From Crocodylus rhombifer (lineage: Eukaryota; Chordata; Crocodylia; Crocodylidae): a stretch of 64,000 bases of DNA. Each line of letters starts with the position of its first letter. Position 1 is the stretch's first letter. The stretch is taken from NCBI GenBank assembly GCA_038503035.1, contig JAVSML010024606.1, positions 41,402 through 105,401 of the forward strand, given 5' to 3'. Below are positions 58,640 through 64,000 of this stretch, piece after piece. The notes beneath the pieces were generated by a model. That model saw only the letters and a program-made list of their open reading frames with translations. It ran no database searches and was not told the DNA's origin. The position numbers and the translations under genes were made by a program.

Positions 58640-59070
58640 ACATAGTTGTTCCATCCGAAGGGCAGGACTTTGAATTTGTCCTTGCTGAATTTCATTTGAT
58701 TTCAGACCATTTTCCCAGTATGTCTAGGCCATTCTGGATCCTAGCCCCACCCTCCAGGGTGTCTTCTACTCCATCTAACTGGGTGCCATCTGCAAATCTG
58801 CTAAGTGTGTGATCATTCCCACAGCACAAATCATTATTTAAGATGTTGAACAAACCAGACCTAGGACAGATCCCAGGGAATCTCAGTTGATACCTCCTCC
58901 CAAATAGTTATTAAGCCATTGGTGACTACTTTTTGAGCATAATTATACAACCAGTTATGTATCCATCTTATATTACTTTCATCTAGTCTGTATTTCTTGA
59001 GCTTGTTAAGGAGAATGTTATCAAAAGTTCTCCATCCACTAGGTTAAACAGTAGGGGCCCCACAACCAAC
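58640..59070 (-). pseudogene. CR1/L2-type LINE RT fragment
   Basis: On the minus strand: KSF-DNILLNKLKKYRLDES, RWIHNWLYNY, then a Q-IW segment, then MKFSKDKFKVLPFGWNN (the 'MKFNxDKCKVLHLGxNN' block of CR1/L2 reverse transcriptases). Stops and frameshifts are frequent. It is a different, older LINE than the CR1 that follows on the plus strand. Confidence 0.7.
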
Positions 59071-59414
59071 AATTGCTCCAGTTCAGATTGGGCTACTGAT
59101 CACCTTGTAGTACATGAGACACAGAGCCAGAAGGAGAACTAGCAAGGCAGAAGTTCATTGTGAATTTAATTTCAATTGCCAGTCACATTTTAGCTTTGAT
59201 GTTAGAAGAAAATGCTTGGTTTTAACTGAAAACATGAATATTTCTATTTTTAAGTGTTGAAACAAAATGTTCTGACATTGTTAATTAAAAAAAATATTTT
59301 GAGTAAAAACTTAGAAAAAATGTCTCCTGAGTGTGAAGAGTTTTAATTTAGATGAATGAGCATTTTTTGTCAAAAAAAGTTTTGCCACAAAATTCTTGAC
59401 TCATTTAAAATGAC
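59071..59414. other. AT-rich noncoding spacer
   Basis: Decayed A- and T-rich sequence between two LINE fragments. Confidence 0.45.
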
Positions 59415-59904
59415 TGCAGGAAGCAAACCAGGAAAACCAAGGCTACAACTGAATTCCAACTAGCTTCGAGTATCAAGGACAATAAAAAGTCCTTTTTCAG
59501 ATATGTAGGGAGCCGGAGGAAAAGCAAGGACAACATTTGGACCCCTGCTGAACCAGATGGGACAACTGACAACTGACGCCCAGGAAAAAGCCAACCTATT
59601 AAATTGGTTTGCGTCAGTCTTTTCATCAGTCCCATGGGATGCCCATGCCCACTATGGGACAGGGAGGTCTGGGTGAGGGAGATCCCCTGCCCTTCATCAA
59701 TGCTGACCTTGTGAAGGAATACCTTGAGAGGCTGGATACCTTCAAGTCAGCTGGCCTTGACAATCTACACCCCAGGGTACTGAAGGAGCTGGCGAGCATC
59801 ATAGCCCAGCCTCTGGCATGGATCTTCGAGAACTCCTGGCACTCTGGTGTAGTGCCCGAAGACTGGAAGAAGGCCAATGTGGCGCCTATTTTCAAGAAAG
59901 GGAG
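59415..59904 (+). pseudogene. CR1 ORF2, left fragment (linker and RT start)
   Basis: Reads KSFFRYVGSRRKSKDN in the first part, then in another frame from about 59609: INADLVKEYLERLDTFKSAG, LDNLHPRVLKELASII, SGVVPEDWKKANVAPIFKKG. These are the N-terminal RT blocks of CR1. The frame runs without a stop across the insertion border into the gypsy sequence. Confidence 0.88.
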
Positions 59905-59978
59905 TGTCCTGGGACCCGAGGAAGCCAAGAAGACTTACCAGGAGAGCGGGACAAGAGGGACGCCACGATGGAGGGAGA
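59905..59978 (+). repeat. 5' LTR remnant (first 74 bp)
   Basis: Starts TGTCCTGGGACCCGAGG and matches 61451-61524 at 71 of 74 positions. The rest of the LTR is absent. Confidence 0.92.
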
Positions 59979-61411
59979 AGCAGGATGTGACAAAACTTCT
60001 TAAGGAGTTTCAGAAAGTCTTTTCTGAGGACCCTGGGTGGGTCAAGAACACCTTCCATGCAATTTGGACACCGCCAAGAGTAGTAGTAAGAGACCACTGG
60101 TGTCCTATACCGCATCACCTGAGTGCGGAGGTATGTAAAGAAGTAGAAAAGATGCAGGACCTAGGCGTCATTACAACATCATGGAGCCCTTGGCAAAGTT
60201 TTCTGGTGCCGATCCGGAAGCCCGATGGGACCCTAAGACTCTGCGTGGATTATTGGAAAGTAAATGAAGTGGCCACGTTTGATGCGTTTCCTATGCCTAG
60301 GGTCATGGAACTCGTAGAGCGGATAGGGGCGGCTTGCTATATATCCACGCTGGATCTAGCCAAAGGATATTAGCAAATCCTGGTGAGACCCGAAGACCGC
60401 CATAAGACAGCCTTCAGAATGCCATGGGGGCTATATAAATTTGTTAAAATGCCATTTGGATTGCATGGGACTGTGGCAACATTTCAACGGTTGATGGATT
60501 GACTTCTGGCGCCCCACACTGAATATGCTGCGGCATACATAGATGACATAGTGGTGTTCATCTCGTCCTGGGATCACCACGTCCAAGTGCTCCTAGCCAT
60601 GCTGGCTGAGTTACAGAAGGCTGGTTTAACTGCAGCACTGAGGAAATGCGCAGTGGTGCACAAATACACCAAATATTTGGGGTTTCTGGTAGGCCAAGGG
60701 ACCATCAGGCCTTTAGAAGATAAGGTCCAGGCTATTCATTTGTTCCAAGCCCCACAAACAACCAAGCAGTTACAATCCTTTTTAGGCTTGGTGAATTATT
60801 ATCGCCAATTTGTACCCCAGTTTTCCGACCTGGCGGCACCTCCCTCAGAGGCCTTAAAAGGTGCATGACAAAAAGTGGTAAAATGGAACGAAATGATGTT
60901 GAGCAGCTTCCATGCTTTAAAGGGGGCCCTGTGTGACAAGGTGCTAATACACCCCCCTGACTTCGAAAAACCTTTTTCATTGCAGACCGACGCATCATCA
61001 GTGGCACTAGGGGCTGTGCTGATGCAGCAGGATGCGGGAGCGGACCAACCTGTGGCTTACGCCAGCCGAAAACTGTTACCTGCTGAAACCAGGTATGTGA
61101 CCATTGAGCGGGAGTGTCTAGCCATCCGATGGGCGGTGGAACATTTCTGTTATTACCTACTAGGGTGGGAATTTACACTCATAACAGACCATGCGCCCTT
61201 GAAGTGGCTTAGTACGGCCAAAACAGATAACGCTCGCATAATGAGATGGGCATTGGCACTACAGCCCTTCAAATTTCGTATTGCATATCGCCTGGGAAAG
61301 GATAATGTAACTGCGGATTTCCTCTCTAGATGCGATGAGGCCTCGGATGTCGACGTGCACAGCCAGAGCGGTCAAAGTCCTCAACAGGGCACAGATACCG
61401 GTGACGCATGA
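59979..61411 (+). pseudogene. gypsy-type pol remnant: reverse transcriptase and RNase H
   Basis: One continuous frame with three internal stops (60371-60373 TAG, 60500-60502 TGA, 60866-60868 TGA). RT blocks seen: LVPIRKPDGTLRLCVDY, STLDLAKGY, AFRMPWGLYKFVKMPFGL, YIDDIVVF (catalytic YIDD at 60536-60547 intact), KYLGFLVG and FLGLVNYYRQFV. RNase H follows with TDASS (Asp codon 60989-60991), ERECLAIRWAVEHF, TDHAPLKWL and GKDNVTADFLSR. The frame stops at 61411, about 50 codons past RNase H, with no zinc-finger or DDE integrase. The three stops are single-base changes from sense codons expected by the family. Not functional. Confidence 0.9.
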
Positions 61412-61435
61412 CCTCGGGAACCGCCACAAGGCAGC

Positions 61436-61450
61436 TGGCGGAGGGGGTTA
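61436..61450 (+). promoter_or_regulatory. polypurine tract before the 3' LTR
   Basis: GGCGGAGGGGG followed by TTA and then TGTCCCGGG of the LTR. A G/A run at this point is the plus-strand primer site of LTR retrotransposons. Confidence 0.75.
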
Positions 61451-62460
61451 TGTCCCGGGACCCAAGGAAGCCAAGAAGACTTACCAGGAGAGCGGGACAA
61501 GAGGGACGCCGCGATGGAGGGAGAGCCTGCGCGGCTCATTAGCCGCGTCTATGTACAGCTGCGGCAGGCAGCTGACGGTGACATCAGACACTGGCTGGGG
61601 GATTTAAAAATGGCGGCTGCTGCTCCAGAGGCGGCAGATGGAGAGGGGAGCAAATGGCTGTCAGAGCCGTCCCCGCCATTAGCCCAGCGGGACGGATGCT
61701 GCAGAGCTGGAGTGCTGGAGAGTCTGGTGGCCCAGAGAAGAGGTGGAATGGCTGGATCACTGGCGGATAGAGCCCGAGGCGCCAGATTGGGTGAGCAACG
61801 GAGGATCAAGACCACGCAGGAGGATTCCAAGCCACAGGAAGTAAGTGCCAAGGCAGTGGGTGCAGGAAGCACCGAAGAGGGGCGTGAGGCTGAAGGATCA
61901 CCTGGCAGGAGAGAAAGATCGGGGCGAGTTCACCGCTGAGAATAGAAGGCACTGATGGAAGACAGTGCGAAATATCCATCCAGGAGGCGTTACTCCTGGG
62001 CACTATCAGAGGGTGCTGGTGATAAGCCAGGGAGGTAATCCATATAGTAGGGTCACTTTGAGGAAGTACGCAGCTCATGGTGTAGGGTGACGGATCGGTG
62101 GTGGAGATTATCTATTGCAGTAGGGCTGGGACACCTATACAGGTGGGGAAGGTCATTATAGAAGTCTGCAGGAATGTCACTGAGCAGGCGCAGGGAAGTG
62201 GAGGCCACAGGTGGCATGAGGCCGCGGTGTAGGGGTGGCAGGAGCCCCGTATGTAACCGATGAGGCCAACTCGGGACACCGAGGGACCTGTGAACTAGAC
62301 CCGCCCCACTGGGATAATAGCAAAGTCATGGCAGGAGAGAAGCAGGGTTGGTGAAGTGGGAATACAACCTAACCCAGTAACACCAACACTTGGTGAAGAG
62401 GGTGGTCACCAAAACAGAGCCAGACTACTAGTAGAGATCTACGAAGGCCCGTCGGGGACA
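61451..62460 (+). repeat. 3' LTR, full length (1010 bp)
   Basis: Begins TGTCCCGGGACCC and ends CGTCGGGGACA next to the GGGAG duplication. A TATA-like TTTAAAA at 61603-61609 lies about 150 bp in. A 141-codon open frame (61514-61939) begins in the part shared with the 5' LTR remnant; with no recognised domain I do not call it a gene. Confidence 0.88.
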
Positions 62461-62465
62461 GGGAG

Positions 62466-63567
62466 GAAAGTGGATCTGGCAAACTACAGGCCCATCAGCC
62501 TAACTTCTGTCCTGGGGAAGATCTTAGAAAAGTTTATTAAAGAGGTCATCCTTAACGGACTAGCCAACCCCAACATCCTGAAGGATAGCCAGCATAGGTT
62601 TGTTGTAGGTAGGTCTTACTTGACCAATCTCATTTCCTTTTATAACCAGGTGACCTATCAGCTGGACAAGGGAGAAGAGATTGATGTCATATATCTTGAC
62701 TTCAAAAAAGCCTTCGTACCCCATGATCACCTCTTGGCAAAACTAGCCAACTGTGGTCTTGGGTCCACCATGATCCGCTGGCTGGGAAATTGGCTCTGTG
62801 GTCAGGCCCAGAGGGTTGTAATTGATGGAAGTCAATCATCATGGTTCCCTGTGACCAGTGGGTTCCCCCAACGTTCTGTCCTTGGATCCATATTGTTCAA
62901 CATCTTCATTAATTATGTGGACATTACAGCCAGAAGCGGACTGGCTAAGTTTGCTAATGACACCAAACTTTGGGGCAAAGCATCCACACCTGAAGACAGG
63001 TGGATGATCCAGGCTGACCTGGACAGGCTCAGCAAACGGGTGAATGAGAACCTGATGGTGTTTAATGCTGAAAAATAAAAGGTTCTCCATCTTGGGAGGA
63101 AAAACCTGCAGCATCCTTATAGGCTTACAGTGCTACGCTGGCTAGCACTACAGAAGAAAGAGACTTGGGGGTCATCATTGATCACAAGATGAACATGCGA
63201 TACTGCAGCTAGTAAAGCGACCAAAACACTGGCTTGCATCCATAGATGCTTCTCAAATCCCGGGACGTCATTCTCCCCTTCTACTTGGCCTTGGTGAGGC
63301 CGCAGCTGGAGTACTGCATCCAGTTTTTGGGCTCCACAATTCAAAAAGGATGTGGAGAAGCTTGAGAGAATCCAGAGGAGAGCCACGCGCATGATCAGAG
63401 GTCAGGAAAACAGACCTTACGATGACAGGCTGAGAGCCATGGGGCTCTTTAGCCTGGAAAAGTGCAGGCTAAGGGGTGATCTGATGGCCACCTGTAAGTT
63501 TATCAGGGTGACCACCAGGATCTGGGGGAACGTTTGTTCACCACAGCGCCCCAAGGGATGACGAGGT
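62466..63567 (+). pseudogene. CR1 ORF2, right fragment (RT core and C-terminus)
   Basis: Reads RKVDLANYRPISLTSVLGK, DSQHRFVVGRSYLTNLISFY, EEIDVIYLDFKKAF, GFPQRSVLGS and GLAKFANDTKLW in one frame to 63078. Then, after frameshifts, MIRGQENRPYDDRLRAMGLF and LEKCRLRGDL to about 63561. The catalytic FADD box is FAND: the first Asp is Asn (codon 62956-62958), and the usual GVPQGS is GFPQRS. So RT is inactive by point mutation as well as by insertion. Confidence 0.9.
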
Positions 63568-63837
63568 CAAATGGTTATAAACTACTGCAAGGTCATTTCA
63601 GGCTGGACATAAGGAAGAATTTCTTTACTGTCTGAGCCTCCAAGGTCTGGAATAGCCTGCCATCAGAGGTGGTTCAAGCACCTACATTGAACACCTTCAA
63701 GAGTAAATTGGATGCTTATCTTGCTGGGATCCTATGACCCCAGCTGGCTTCCTGCCCTTTAGGCAGGGGGCTGGTCTCAATGATGTTTCAAGGTCCCTTC
63801 CAACCCTAATGTCTATGAAATCTATAAAAAAAAAAAA

Positions 63838-64000
63838 TCACCCAATACTGCTTAGTGATTCTTCTGAGTGATTACTGTATGGCATCCCTAACTACCTCTG
63901 TGTATTATTTCATCCTCGATGCTTCTATACCTGTGCAAGCATTTAATACTATTCCATAATAATATAATTGTGTCATCACATGAATTATTTACAAAAGCTG
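63838..64000. other. AT-rich flank after the CR1 tail
   Basis: Unassigned sequence to the window end. Confidence 0.5.

Larger units (their letters stand above)
59905..62460 (+). mobile_element. Ty3/gypsy-type LTR retrotransposon, internally deleted
   Basis: Flanked by a perfect 5-bp duplication GGGAG (59900-59904 and 62461-62465). Order: 74-bp 5' LTR remnant, RT, RNase H, polypurine tract, full 3' LTR. Gag, protease and, if ever present there, integrase are missing. The two LTR copies differ at 3 of 74 positions, all transitions. The deletion joins LTR position 74 to sequence just before RT. Confidence 0.92.
59415..63837 (+). mobile_element. CR1 LINE (copy 2), split by a gypsy-type retrotransposon
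   Basis: The two CR1 parts are 59415-59904 (ORF2 linker and first RT blocks) and 62466-63837 (rest of RT, C-terminal tail, 3' UTR and A12 tail). Joining is by inference only: both parts align to consecutive segments of the minus-strand copy at 4196-5830. 5'-truncated before the endonuclease. The tail ends CTATGAAATCTAT plus A12. Confidence 0.93.

Noticed and set aside
61514..61939. 141-codon frame in the 3' LTR, considered as a gag start
   Set aside because: The polypurine tract and the match to the 5' LTR remnant place it inside the LTR; no gag motif such as a CCHC knuckle is seen.

Overview
The window looks like noncoding nuclear DNA of a sauropsid, most likely a crocodilian or a close archosaur or turtle relative. 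This rests on repeat content only: CR1 LINEs with the typical decayed ATCTATGA-type 3' tails, a tRNA-headed SINE with a CR1-like tail, many hAT-type elements with 8-bp target duplications, Ty3/gypsy-type LTRs with 5-bp duplications, and GC-rich non-autonomous DNA elements in an AT-rich background. I found no host protein-coding exon I would defend. There are no bacterial operons, CRISPR arrays or rRNA genes. A run of exactly 100 N (29579-29678) marks an assembly gap.

Layout. At 3.8-7.5 kb a probable LTR is split by a CR1 LINE on the minus strand (4196-7208). At 7.8-8.0 kb lies a C/A-rich low-complexity tract. The stretch 8-17 kb is mostly unassigned AT-rich DNA, apart from an intron-containing tRNA-Ile(UAU)-like sequence at 14203-14295 joined to a CR1-like tail. 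From 17 to 34 kb the window is dense in small DNA transposons: hAT-type elements, foldback MITEs and a family with GTCTACAC-containing termini. A solo LTR at 36321-37504 contains a minisatellite. A complete non-autonomous hAT sits at 42343-43458. A decayed CR1/L2-type LINE interrupted by another hAT lies at 46.3-47.7 kb. A second solo LTR is at 55280-56301, and a foldback structure around a (GT)14 tract is at 57.38-57.56 kb.

The most informative region is 59.4-63.84 kb: a CR1 LINE (plus strand) split by a Ty3/gypsy-type LTR retrotransposon (59905-62460) flanked by a perfect 5-bp duplication GGGAG. The other CR1 in the window (minus strand, 5311-5335) carries the uninterrupted target site. The gypsy copy is internally deleted. 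It keeps 74 bp of the 5' LTR, then RT and RNase H with three in-frame stops, then a polypurine tract and a 1010-bp 3' LTR. No integrase follows RNase H. That could be deletion, or a Gmr1-like gene order in which integrase lies upstream of RT.

Nothing here acts together as a host pathway. The window is a layered record of insertions: LINEs provided targets, LTR and hAT elements inserted into them, and LTR-LTR recombination left solo LTRs.
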